Assembly (NCBI GenBank): GCA_004402895.1
Contig: SORT01000005.1
Location: 1-64,000 of the forward strand
Length of the DNA: 64,000 nucleotides
Direction: 5' to 3'
DNA from: Fidelibacterota bacterium MT.SAG.3
Lineage (GTDB): Bacteria > Fidelibacterota > SORT01
Below, piece by piece: positions 1 through 8,312 of this stretch (position 1 is the first letter of the stretch; each line of letters begins with the position of its first letter). Made by a program: the position numbers and the translations under genes. Under the pieces are notes generated by a model. That model was not told the origin of the DNA and did not search any database. It was given only the letters and a program-made list of their open reading frames with translations.

Positions 1-936
1 CAAGGGTCTCAACCCGCCCTGACAAACGATACAACCTACTTTATCATCTATGGATGGGGAGGACCCTATTTATCAAAATCGTTCGAAGGAGAATCGAACA
101 CAGCGATCGAAGATAGTTGGAGGAATGCTTATATATATTCTAATAGTAAAACAATAAATGCCTCCGGTGACAGCGTATATGGTAAGATCACGAGCAGAGG
201 CGCGAACGGAGAAGTAGATGGGGAAGGCTATGATGCGGATATTGATCTTGAAATACTTAAACGTGAAGTGGTCAGCACCGTCTATGGAAGCGCTTATACT
301 ATTGATGGAAATCCGATGGTATCCGGTAAGGTCTATCTCCGGAAACCGAATGGTACAGCTTCACTCAAAATAGTTTCTGTTGTTACCGGATTACAGGGGA
401 CTTATTCATTCAGCGGAGTGTCTCGAGGCGCCAGAACTCTTTCATTTAAGGCTGTAGGCGGTATAGAAACAAACATAAAAAGTATACTTGTAGCGGAGAG
501 TGCCGTGGCTGTGCCAAGAGTTTCAAGCATATCAAATCTGATTTTCGTTTCGGGAAGCGCAACAGTTTTGGGATCGTCGGACGAACAGGTACAATTTCAA
601 TTACGAAATCTTCTGGGTCAGAGCATTACAATCACGGATTATAGAGCTGATTACCCGGGTAGCCATAGTAGCTATAAATACAACCAATTGAACGTTAACG
701 CCGTAACTGTCTTTTCAGAGGCGCTATTTGCGGATATGGCGGGGAGCTTAGAGCAAATTGATTTTAAAGGGAGCGGAATGGCGAATTTTATTTTGCCTAA
801 CAGTCAGACAAGAACTTTTTTGATGAGCGGTTTCCAGGATAATTCGGCGGTTCTTCAGGATATGACCGTCACAAGCTTTACGGTTATTTTATATTCTTCA
901 GACGGAAAACAATATTCTTTTGACTTTAGTCTATGA
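1..936 (+). CDS. C-terminal part of a surface or secreted protein (5' truncated by window edge)
   Basis: The reading frame is open from base 1 with no stop, so the gene begins outside the window; the GTG at 268 is only an internal codon. About 311 residues remain. Around codons 90-165 there is a carboxypeptidase-regulatory-like (CarboxypepD_reg/SpaA-like) beta-sandwich pattern: GSAYTIDGNPMVSGKVYL, then a YSFSGVSRG turn. The rest is rich in Ser, Thr and Val and in beta-strand-like segments, with no membrane helix. Such domains are common in large cell-surface proteins of FCB-group bacteria. No enzymatic motif is visible and the specific function is unknown. It ends 71 bases before the next gene. 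Confidence 0.6.
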   Translation, partial: QGSQPALTNDTTYFIIYGWGGPYLSKSFEGESNTAIEDSWRNAYIYSNSKTINASGDSVYGKITSRGANGEVDGEGYDADIDLEILKREVVSTVYGSAYTIDGNPMVSGKVYLRKPNGTASLKIVSVVTGLQGTYSFSGVSRGARTLSFKAVGGIETNIKSILVAESAVAVPRVSSISNLIFVSGSATVLGSSDEQVQFQLRNLLGQSITITDYRADYPGSHSSYKYNQLNVNAVTVFSEALFADMAGSLEQIDFKGSGMANFILPNSQTRTFLMSGFQDNSAVLQDMTVTSFTVILYSSDGKQYSFDFSL

Positions 937-1007
937 GTGAATTAAGTTTACGACTCGGTTTATAGCTTATAATGCTTTTTTTATTGATTTAATAGGAGGA
1001 GAAAATT

Positions 1008-1427
1008 TTGATAGCCTTCCCAATTCTCGGTGGCGTACTTATTCTGTTTGGAATTATGTTCATTATACTTCCCGCTCAATTATTGAAACTTACGAGCGCT
1101 GCGAACACTATAATTCCTGTTGATCAACAACTCTTCAAGCATCGGTACCTTGTCGGTGCATTAATGCTGATAGCATCGTTCCTTTTGTACTATATTTCAC
1201 GCACGTTAATGCAGACCAATGAAACATTAGGGATAACCTCGCTTCTGCTTGCCGTATTTGTTTTACTGATTTCCGCCATTCTTGTCTTCAGCCCCCGATT
1301 AATGGAAAAGTTGAATGAAGTAGGGGGGAAGGTGATAGCCACCGATGAAATTACGCTGGTTTATCGGAAAACTACCGGATTTTTCTTTATCGCAGCGGGG
1401 AGTTACATGATTTACAGCTGGATGTAG
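1008..1427 (+). CDS. Small integral membrane protein, unknown function
   Basis: A 139-residue protein starting at TTG, chosen because a strong Shine-Dalgarno AGGAGGA (994-1000) sits seven bases upstream. Four hydrophobic segments are visible: residues ~3-22, ~47-65, ~75-95 and ~120-138, consistent with a four-helix inner membrane protein. There are no catalytic motifs and the family is not recognised. It stands alone between the surface protein and the pilus regulator. An imperfect hairpin (CCGATA/TATCGG arms, 1449-1466) follows the stop but has no T-tract. Confidence 0.65.
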   Translation: MIAFPILGGVLILFGIMFIILPAQLLKLTSAANTIIPVDQQLFKHRYLVGALMLIASFLLYYISRTLMQTNETLGITSLLLAVFVLLISAILVFSPRLMEKLNEVGGKVIATDEITLVYRKTTGFFFIAAGSYMIYSWM

Positions 1428-1568
1428 TAAAGTTCGGTCTCTTTAATTCCGATACTCGGCTATCGGGAAGAGTAAGTATATACATTAAAAAGCAGCGCCA
1501 CCACACGCTTTTAACCCTTATATTATCTCAATAAATAAAGTATTCCCCCTCTGATATTGAAAATTTAC

Positions 1569-1597
1569 TTGACAAACGTGGTGTGAACCTCTATATT
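1569..1597 (+). promoter_or_regulatory. Sigma70 promoter of the MerR-like/pilus operon
   Basis: TTGACA at 1569-1574 and TATATT at 1592-1597 with a 17-base spacer. This puts transcription start near 1604, about 42 bases before the MerR-like start codon. The same -35/-10 hexamers and spacing recur upstream of the ArsR gene at 12834. Confidence 0.8.
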
Positions 1598-1606
1598 CAA
1601 CTCCTG

Positions 1607-1637
1607 AACCATTGAGTATACTCACTAACCATTGAGT
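1607..1637 (+). promoter_or_regulatory. Direct-repeat and palindrome operator over the transcription start
   Basis: AACCATTGAGT occurs twice, at 1607-1617 and 1627-1637, exactly 20 bases apart (about two helical turns). A perfect 12-base palindrome TGAGTATACTCA (1613-1624) lies between and overlaps them. Position just downstream of the -10 box suggests an autoregulatory operator for the MerR-like protein encoded next. The sites are seen; their role is inferred. Confidence 0.5.
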
Positions 1638-1645
1638 GATAGTAA

Positions 1646-1897
1646 ATGAGCAAAAAAAATATTATGGATCAAATCTACCTAATCGGCGATCTCGCACGGT
1701 TAACTGGGTTCTCGATCGATACGCTAAACTATTATTTGAGAATCGGGTTGATTGAAGCAAAGGGAAGAAGTATGCACAATGGTTACCGATATTTTGATGA
1801 CGAGACAATAGAATTATTAAATAAAATCAAGGAACAGAGGGCTAAACATGTGCCGATACGCTATATAAAAAGAAGGATTGAAGATGGAATATTATGA
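1646..1897 (+). CDS. MerR-like winged-helix regulator, DNA-binding domain only
   Basis: 83 residues. Residues ~10-80 match the MerR DNA-binding fold: YLIGDLARLTGFSIDTLNYY (helix-turn-helix), then the wing with GYRYFDDETIELLNKI. The C-terminal effector-binding half of classical MerR proteins is absent, so it probably acts as a small repressor or a partner-dependent regulator. It overlaps the ExeA-like ATPase by 14 bases and heads the pilus operon, which suggests control of pilus expression. The palindromic repeats right upstream are candidate sites for it. No clear Shine-Dalgarno is visible. Confidence 0.75.
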   Translation: MSKKNIMDQIYLIGDLARLTGFSIDTLNYYLRIGLIEAKGRSMHNGYRYFDDETIELLNKIKEQRAKHVPIRYIKRRIEDGIL

Positions 1898-2711
1898 AGA
1901 ACTCGGACTAAGAAAAGAGCCATTTTCAACCTCACCTGACCCTGATTTTTTCTTTTATACGAGGGAACATAAAGAATGTATTCAGCGCTTGGAAATAAAT
2001 ATACGAATGAGACGGGGATTGAGCGTTATACTCGGAGATGTAGGTACAGGAAAAACGACTCTGAGCAGGATGATAATAAAACTGTTTGATACTTTTTCAA
2101 GTCAGTATGATTTTCATCTGATTTTGGACCCTGCATTCGAATCGGAGTTCGAATTCGTTAAGAATCTCGCCTCAGTTTTTAATATTAAGGATACGGCGAG
2201 ATCAACTTTCGAATACAAAATGCTTGTGGAAAATTTTCTTTTTAAGAAGGCTGTTGAAGAGAACAAGGTTGTCGTGTTGGTCGTCGATGAAGGACAAAAA
2301 CTGACTCCGCTGCACATTGAGGCGTTACGAACGCTTCTTAATTACGAAACGAATGAATTTAAACTGCTGCAGTTAGTCATTCTTGCTCAGATGGAATTCA
2401 TGAATAAGATAAAACGGCAACCGAACTTTCTTGACAGGATCAGCTTGGGTTACGTCATAAATCCGATAAACGAGGAAGATACGGTAGGTATGATTCAGTA
2501 TCGTCTGAAAAAAGCCGGTTATAGAGGAAAAGAGCCCTTATTTACAAAAGAGGCAGTATCTAAGATTCATCAATATACTCAAGGATATCCGAGAAAAATT
2601 ATTCAGTTTTGTCATAATGTGCTGGTTGAAATATTGCGGAACGGAGATAAACAAGTAAAGGAAGAGACGGTGGTTTCAGTCATTAGAAGAGAGAGTCCGT
2701 GGCATGTCTAG
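1884..2711 (+). CDS. ExeA/GspA-like AAA ATPase
   Basis: 275 residues from ATG 1884, preferred over an in-frame TTG at 1878 because AAGGA (1873-1877) is six bases upstream. It begins with the ExeA signature FxxxPDPDFFF, followed by Walker A GDVGTGKT (51-58), Walker B VLVVDEGQ (131-138) and a C-terminal winged-helix-like lid with GYPRKIIQFCHNVL. ExeA proteins help assemble secretins through the peptidoglycan. This copy lacks a transmembrane helix and peptidoglycan-binding domain, so it is probably the cytoplasmic ATPase part only. It overlaps the PilM/N gene by eight bases, and a secretin is encoded four genes on, so a role in pilus secretin assembly or regulation is plausible. Confidence 0.8.
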   Translation: MEYYEELGLRKEPFSTSPDPDFFFYTREHKECIQRLEINIRMRRGLSVILGDVGTGKTTLSRMIIKLFDTFSSQYDFHLILDPAFESEFEFVKNLASVFNIKDTARSTFEYKMLVENFLFKKAVEENKVVVLVVDEGQKLTPLHIEALRTLLNYETNEFKLLQLVILAQMEFMNKIKRQPNFLDRISLGYVINPINEEDTVGMIQYRLKKAGYRGKEPLFTKEAVSKIHQYTQGYPRKIIQFCHNVLVEILRNGDKQVKEETVVSVIRRESPWHV

Positions 2712-4734
2712 CGATCCACATTTAGATAACCCCAGCATCAAATTATTAGAAACGCTGCGGAAGCGGGACAAGTTGCAGTCGCCTGTCGGGCGTGAGGCAG
2801 CTTCCTTTGTCGAAGAATCCGAAGCGCTGATCGAAGAGGAGCTGTTAGGCAGCAAAGTCGTCACGGTTCCCGCTGACCCGTTTGACGATTTGGAAGATGC
2901 TGCGAATGAGCCTGAAGAAAAAGTTCCGGTAGAGGAGAGCTCGACAGAAGAAAAACCGGTTCAAACAACATCCTCTGAATTAGAAGAAACAAAGATACAA
3001 ACTCAATTTATTAACCTCTCAACGGTGAAAAAGGAGGCTTTTCTTAATAGAGCTGTCTCTTATTTCAAAAGATGGCTGAAGGGTGAACAGAATGTCATAG
3101 GTATAGATATCAGTGGCAATTTTATAAAGATTATTAGGATTTCCAACCGGATGAAAGGGAGAGTTCTTACTCACTGCGTAGCCTGCGAAATAATCGGGGA
3201 ATCCGGTGTAAAGAGCAGTAAGGACGTGGCGAATGTCATCCGTGAAATAATGAAAGAGAAAAAGTTCAAAAATAACAGTGTCGTTCTATCGGTTTCTGGT
3301 CCGCACACAGCCATCAAGCAAATAGTGCTTCCGAAATTAAGTAAGAAAGAGATCATACAGGCTATTCAATGGCAAGCGAAAAAAACCCTCCCATTCCCGT
3401 TAGAAAGTTCTCAATTTGATTACATCGTCCATGAGAATGAAAATGATAAATCAGAGGCATCTCCGATTACTCTCTTCGCGGCGGAGAATAAATATTTGGA
3501 TGGAACTCTTGCGCTGTTTGAGAAATCCGGAATTAAGATAAGTAAGGTTACAGCAGCGCCGTTTGCGCTCTTGGATATTCTCAAACAGAATGGGATGGAG
3601 GACGGTGAATCTACTTCTGTCATCATAGATATCGGCTGGGATAAGATGTCGATAACCTTCGTAAGTGCAGGTATGATTCAATTTATACGAGAGGTACCGG
3701 TTGGAGTAGAGGAATTGATCGAGGGATTGCAGGGAAGCATCACGTTTCGCGGAAAGACAGCCAATGTGAGCGAAATAATGGCGAAGAGACTTATTGATAA
3801 GTATGGAATACCTCTCGAGTTGATAGACTCATACATCGATGAAGATAAAGAGATAAATAGTATCTCTCAACAAATGAGCGGTTCTGTGGATAGGATAGTT
3901 GAAGAAGTACTTCGCTCATTGAATTATTTCAAAAAGAAATTTCCTGAAATTGATGAGCCGGACATCTTATACATTTCCGGGCATGGCGCAGATTTGTATA
4001 ACATGGGTCTGCTGCTAAAAAGAACCACCAATAAGCGGATCGAAAGAATAAATCCTTTATTGGGAATAGAGATCGATGAAGATTCTGTCCTGCCGATAAT
4101 GTTCAACAAGATCGCTTCATCATTGTCTGTGGCAGCGGGCATGGCTCGAAATTTTTTTGAAGGTCCGAATATTGCACCTGCGTCAGCAAAAGATGATATT
4201 GCTTTCGGCGTGGCGAAACGGTTATTTGCGATATCGGCAATTATTCTCTCGTTAGCGCTCTCTTCATTCACTTTCTCGGTTAAATGGGAGTTGGATGCGA
4301 AGAAACAGAAAGCTCTATTGAAGGAGGCTGATTTAGTGTCACTCTCTCCAATCCAGCAGCAATTTTTAACCTCGAGTAAAGAGATAGGGGCATTACGGGG
4401 ATTAGTGCAGATAATGGATAAAGAAGAAAAGAAGGCTGAATGGTTGAGATCTCAGCTTAGAGTACTCAGCGCCCTCTCTCCTCCGGAGATGATGTTATCG
4501 CATGTGGATATAAGAACAACCGTAAGCCAGGCGGATCAAAACAAGGGTGTCCCATTTGTACAATTAACAGGCGCTATCTTTGCCGACGATTTCTTCTCTC
4601 GCCAGATAATTAAGGATTTCCACGACTCCCTTTTAGGCACCAACCTTTACGCAAATGTAGAAATTGTCGAATCGAATCTTGCAGGAACCGGAGGATCACG
4701 GGCGATGTTTTTTGTAATAAACTGCTTTTTATAA
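2704..4734 (+). CDS. pilM: Type IV pilus assembly protein, PilM-PilN fusion
   Basis: 676 residues. Residues 1-125 are an acidic, probably disordered extension. From ~131 (VIGIDISGNFIKI) comes the actin-like PilM ATPase fold, with the conserved QWQAKKTLPFPLE segment and SVIIDIGWDK (phosphate-2 region). A transmembrane helix at ~505-525 (LFAISAIILSLALSSFTF) is followed by a coiled-coil and a PilN-like periplasmic domain. PilM and PilN are normally separate proteins; here one chain carries both, bridging the cytoplasmic ring to the periplasmic PilO/PilP. No separate pilN lies between it and pilO, which supports the fusion reading. Confidence 0.85.
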   Translation: MSSDPHLDNPSIKLLETLRKRDKLQSPVGREAASFVEESEALIEEELLGSKVVTVPADPFDDLEDAANEPEEKVPVEESSTEEKPVQTTSSELEETKIQTQFINLSTVKKEAFLNRAVSYFKRWLKGEQNVIGIDISGNFIKIIRISNRMKGRVLTHCVACEIIGESGVKSSKDVANVIREIMKEKKFKNNSVVLSVSGPHTAIKQIVLPKLSKKEIIQAIQWQAKKTLPFPLESSQFDYIVHENENDKSEASPITLFAAENKYLDGTLALFEKSGIKISKVTAAPFALLDILKQNGMEDGESTSVIIDIGWDKMSITFVSAGMIQFIREVPVGVEELIEGLQGSITFRGKTANVSEIMAKRLIDKYGIPLELIDSYIDEDKEINSISQQMSGSVDRIVEEVLRSLNYFKKKFPEIDEPDILYISGHGADLYNMGLLLKRTTNKRIERINPLLGIEIDEDSVLPIMFNKIASSLSVAAGMARNFFEGPNIAPASAKDDIAFGVAKRLFAISAIILSLALSSFTFSVKWELDAKKQKALLKEADLVSLSPIQQQFLTSSKEIGALRGLVQIMDKEEKKAEWLRSQLRVLSALSPPEMMLSHVDIRTTVSQADQNKGVPFVQLTGAIFADDFFSRQIIKDFHDSLLGTNLYANVEIVESNLAGTGGSRAMFFVINCFL

Positions 4735-4750
4735 TATTGGGTATTGGTAG

Positions 4751-5341
4751 ATGAATAATGTACAACGAAAGTTGATAGGCTTGATTGGAGCATTACTGAC
4801 AATCATAGCCGGTTGGTACTTCTTCATTCATTTTCCTATATCGGCTGAACTCGAACCCATTGATGCGAGGATCGAGTTCATTGAAAATCAGATGGTTAAG
4901 GTAGAAGAAATGAAGGGTGGCATAAGTGAACTGATTGATGACCTCGAGGATGCGAGGGATACGGTCATGTTATTGAAGTATAAAATGGGTTCAACACTCA
5001 CCGTGGACTCCATTTTAATGAAAATACGCGTGCAGGCGCTCAAGCATGAATTACAAGTACAAACACTTGCGCCGAAATTATCGTTAAATTCATTTAATGA
5101 TGAACAGCAGTACAACAAAGAGTCGGTAAAAGGATTGGTGAAGCTCCCCTTGGAGCTGAGATTAAGGGGAGAATATTTGAATTTCGCAAAGTTTATGGAT
5201 TCGCTGAATGAGGAAAGAATTTCATATTCTGTCGAAGATCTTCGTATCAGACGAAAAGTTGATGAACTGCCCGTACTATCGTTTCAAGTAGTGATGTATC
5301 TTTATCTCATTATGAATGAATCAGAATTAAGTAAAACATAA
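4751..5341 (+). CDS. pilO: Type IV pilus assembly protein PilO
   Basis: 196 residues: a short cytoplasmic N-terminus, one membrane helix (~8-28, LIGLIGALLTIIAGWYFFIH), a coiled-coil (~35-80), then a ferredoxin-like periplasmic domain with the typical LPLELRLRGEYLNFAKFMDSL stretch (written here as positions ~130-150). PilO dimerises with PilN in the inner-membrane alignment complex. It sits directly after the PilM/N fusion and before the PilP-like gene. Confidence 0.85.
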   Translation: MNNVQRKLIGLIGALLTIIAGWYFFIHFPISAELEPIDARIEFIENQMVKVEEMKGGISELIDDLEDARDTVMLLKYKMGSTLTVDSILMKIRVQALKHELQVQTLAPKLSLNSFNDEQQYNKESVKGLVKLPLELRLRGEYLNFAKFMDSLNEERISYSVEDLRIRRKVDELPVLSFQVVMYLYLIMNESELSKT

Positions 5342-5354
5342 AAGGTGTAGGAGA

Positions 5355-5849
5355 TTGGCAACAAGACAAAAAATACTATTAGTACTGCTCGGATTATCCG
5401 CGTCTTATTATTTTTATGACCTATTAAGTGGCGATGGTGAAGGTGGAATATCTAACATTCCCGTAGTTAAAAATTTCCCCGTTTCCATATTACCATTGCT
5501 GGATAAAACGGAACAGGTAAAGCAGGCGGTTTTGTTATCTCCTGGTGAAGGGAATTTGTCGGTGAGTTATATAGGTGAATTACTCAATGATCCATTCTAC
5601 AATCTGCAGTTTTTAGAGTTACTATCCCAAACTTCCGACGGGAAATTTGTTGAGATCGATGCGCAGGACAGTAGTTTCATATTATCCGGTATAGTGGACG
5701 AATGGGCTATAATAGGTGGGGGAATCTATGAATTAAATAGTGAAGTTAATGGGTACAAGTTAGTTGAGATCGGCGAGGAATATGCGATCTTAAAATTGGG
5801 GAATACAAAACTGAGGCTTGAATTAGGAGGCATAGAAGAAAATGAATAA
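5355..5849 (+). CDS. pilP: PilP-like type IV pilus alignment-complex protein
   Basis: 164 residues from TTG 5355. One N-terminal hydrophobic segment (~6-22) is followed by a C-terminal beta domain containing FILSGIVDEWAIIGG and VNGYKLVEIGEEYAILK. This is the PilP/GspC homology-region pattern that binds the secretin N0 domain. It overlaps the secretin gene by eight bases. The family match is weak in sequence, so the call rests mainly on fold pattern, size and operon position between pilO and pilQ. A lipobox, common in PilP, is not visible; it seems membrane-anchored instead. Confidence 0.7.
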   Translation: MATRQKILLVLLGLSASYYFYDLLSGDGEGGISNIPVVKNFPVSILPLLDKTEQVKQAVLLSPGEGNLSVSYIGELLNDPFYNLQFLELLSQTSDGKFVEIDAQDSSFILSGIVDEWAIIGGGIYELNSEVNGYKLVEIGEEYAILKLGNTKLRLELGGIEENE

Positions 5850-7182
5850 AAATAGATTTAATTATTGGAAGACGATTCCATTTTTACTGTTATTCTTGAT
5901 AGCGATGACTGGAAACAAAGCTAATGCTAATTTAATACTGCAAAGCCATACTACAGCTGTAAGTATGGAATTGAAGAATGCTGAGATTCAAGATGTATTA
6001 CGGCTATTAGCAAAAAAACACAAATTGAATATTATAACAAGCCCGGAAGTTACAGGAGAAATCACTGTATCACTGAAGAATGTGAAAGTCAAAAGAGCCT
6101 TAGATGCTATAGTTAAAATGAATGGTTATGAATGGTTTCAGGAAGGTAACATCATTATGGTAAAGCCGTCCGACATGGAGATTCGAGGTGACAAGCTGAC
6201 CAAAGTATACAAACTCAACTATGTTGACGCAGATAAAGTCAAAGATGCGCTGGCGGGTGTTATTAGTTCAAAAGGGAAGATCACTACTTTTGGAATGGCT
6301 GTAAAGGGAGGTGATTCCGAGAAAACTGGCGCGTCGAATGTCATTATCGTAACCGATGTTCCGCAAAATATTCCCAAAGTGAGCAGTGTGATCGCACAAT
6401 TAGATGTGCCGATTCCACAGATAACCATAGAAGTTCAATTTGTTGAAACTTCTATCTCTGAAAATGAAGATATCGGAATAAATTGGACTACTAAGGCATC
6501 GGCTACCGGTGGTCCATCGTCATCACTCGGGACTTCAACCGGTGCAGCCGGTGCAGCAGGACAATCTAGCGGTTTTCCGTTGTTCGGCACCTGGGGCGGT
6601 TTGAATCTTGCAACCCTGACGTTCCAGGAGTTTTCAGTGGTTATGGAGATGCTGCGCACAAGTGGGAATTCAAAGCTTCTTAATAATCCTACGCTCTCGA
6701 CTTTAGACAATCAAGAGGCATTCACGGAGGTCAACACGGTGGTTCCGATTGCTGTTCCTCAAGCGCAGAATACGGGTGGTCTTACCGGTGGGTCTGCCAT
6801 CCAAACATTGACTTTTGAGGATAAGAATATTGGAATATCTTTAAAGATAATCCCTCATGTAACGGAAAAAGATTATGTGCTTCTTTCGATTACCACATCA
6901 GTGTCAGCGATAACGGGATTTACCGGTCCTAATAATGACAGACCGATAACTTCTGAGCGGAGAGCCGATACCAAGATAATGGTAAAAGCAGGCGATACTG
7001 CGGCGATCGGTGGTCTGATAAAGGAAGATGAATACATCAACTATAAAAAAGTTCCCTATTTAAGCTCTATACCTATCTTGGGGAGATTGTTCATCCACAA
7101 GTCTGTGCAAAAGAATAAAAACGAATTATTGATATTCATCACTCCTCGAATCCAGTATTTCCCTGATCTGATTTCAAAGTGA
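5842..7182 (+). CDS. pilQ: Type IV pilus secretin PilQ (compact form)
   Basis: 446 residues with a signal peptide ending near ANA (~29). There is an N0/STN-like domain (~38-105, VSMELKNAEIQDVLRLLA), one N1/KH-like domain (~115-200, YKLNYVDADKVKDAL), and the secretin beta-barrel domain (~205-440) with VQFVETSI, the LNNPTLSTLDNQEA motif and the terminal GLIKEDE...LLIFITPRI. It forms the outer-membrane pilus channel. Well-studied PilQ proteins reach about 700 residues; the AMIN peptidoglycan-binding domains are missing here. The ExeA-like ATPase in the same operon may compensate for anchoring. Confidence 0.9.
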   Translation: MNKNRFNYWKTIPFLLLFLIAMTGNKANANLILQSHTTAVSMELKNAEIQDVLRLLAKKHKLNIITSPEVTGEITVSLKNVKVKRALDAIVKMNGYEWFQEGNIIMVKPSDMEIRGDKLTKVYKLNYVDADKVKDALAGVISSKGKITTFGMAVKGGDSEKTGASNVIIVTDVPQNIPKVSSVIAQLDVPIPQITIEVQFVETSISENEDIGINWTTKASATGGPSSSLGTSTGAAGAAGQSSGFPLFGTWGGLNLATLTFQEFSVVMEMLRTSGNSKLLNNPTLSTLDNQEAFTEVNTVVPIAVPQAQNTGGLTGGSAIQTLTFEDKNIGISLKIIPHVTEKDYVLLSITTSVSAITGFTGPNNDRPITSERRADTKIMVKAGDTAAIGGLIKEDEYINYKKVPYLSSIPILGRLFIHKSVQKNKNELLIFITPRIQYFPDLISK

Positions 7183-7217
7183 TTTTTGAAACTCGATATG
7201 GCGTGGTGAGACGATAA

Positions 7218-8282
7218 GTGGAGATATTCGAACTACTTAAATTTGCCGTAGATTCGGGGGGATCTGACCTTCATTTGTCGGTCGGCGTTCCACCGATGTT
7301 AAGACTCGACGGTAGAATGAAAAAAGTTGATTCCCCGCCTCTTGAGAAAGAAGAAGTGGACAGATTGATATATGATGTGATGACCGAAGACCAGAGGAGA
7401 ATTCTCGAGGAAACTCTGGAGTTGGATTTCTCAAGAGAGTTGAAGGGTATTGGCAGATTCAGGATCAATGTCTTTTACGGCAGATTAGGTAAGGGTGCCG
7501 TATTGAGAGTGATAAATTCAGATATTCTGAGTTTTGACCAGCTTGGTTTACCGGAGATCTTAAAAGATTTTGCATCGATGGACAAAGGATTGGTATTGGT
7601 GACGGGACCTACCGGTTCGGGGAAATCCACAACGCTTGCCACGATGATAGATTATATTAACAGCAACTTTGAGTATCACATAATTACCATAGAGGATCCG
7701 ATAGAATTCATCCACAAGCCGAAAAAGTCTCTGATCAACCAGAGAGAGCTTCATACGAATACATTGTCCTACTCCAATGCCTTAAGGTCCTCTCTCAGGG
7801 AAGATCCGGACGTGATCCTCGTGGGCGAATTAAGAGATCTTGAAACAACTTCATTGGCAATAACTGCAGCGGAGACGGGGCATTTAGTTTTCGGAACACT
7901 CCATACCAATTCCGCCGCTAAAACGGTAAACAGAATAATCGATCAATATCCGGCGGAAGAACAGAGCCAGGTCAGAACTATGTTGGCTGAGTCGCTGAGG
8001 GGGGTGGTTGCTCAAATATTGCTGCCTAAAAAGGGAGGGGGGAGAGTCGGCGCGTTTGAGATTCTGCTCTGCACACCCGCAGCTTCAAATATGATTCGAG
8101 AAGATAAGATATTCCAGCTCGATTCGATCATTCAAACTAGCATGAAAATAGGAATGGCTACTATGGACCAATCGCTGGCTAACCTAATAAAAGAGGGATT
8201 GATAGAGCCTGAAGACGCATATAAGCATTCTCGTGACGCTAAATCAGTCGCAAAACTTGCGGGACTGGCAACTATTGAATAA
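7218..8282 (+). CDS. pilT: Type IV pilus retraction ATPase PilT
   Basis: 354 residues from GTG 7218. N-terminal PAS-like domain, Walker A GPTGSGKST (130-138), Asp box IITIEDPIEF (~155-164), Walker B ILVGELRD (~200-207), His box TGHLVFGTLHTN, and the PilT-type FPAEEQ-like QYPAEEQSQVR segment. Length and motifs are standard for PilT, the hexameric motor that depolymerises the pilus. It is followed by its paralogue pilU. The extension ATPase PilB, platform PilC and the pilin are not in the window. Confidence 0.93.
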   Translation: MEIFELLKFAVDSGGSDLHLSVGVPPMLRLDGRMKKVDSPPLEKEEVDRLIYDVMTEDQRRILEETLELDFSRELKGIGRFRINVFYGRLGKGAVLRVINSDILSFDQLGLPEILKDFASMDKGLVLVTGPTGSGKSTTLATMIDYINSNFEYHIITIEDPIEFIHKPKKSLINQRELHTNTLSYSNALRSSLREDPDVILVGELRDLETTSLAITAAETGHLVFGTLHTNSAAKTVNRIIDQYPAEEQSQVRTMLAESLRGVVAQILLPKKGGGRVGAFEILLCTPAASNMIREDKIFQLDSIIQTSMKIGMATMDQSLANLIKEGLIEPEDAYKHSRDAKSVAKLAGLATIE

Positions 8283-8312
8283 AATAGATCACATTTCACG
8301 GAAGATGCTGTC

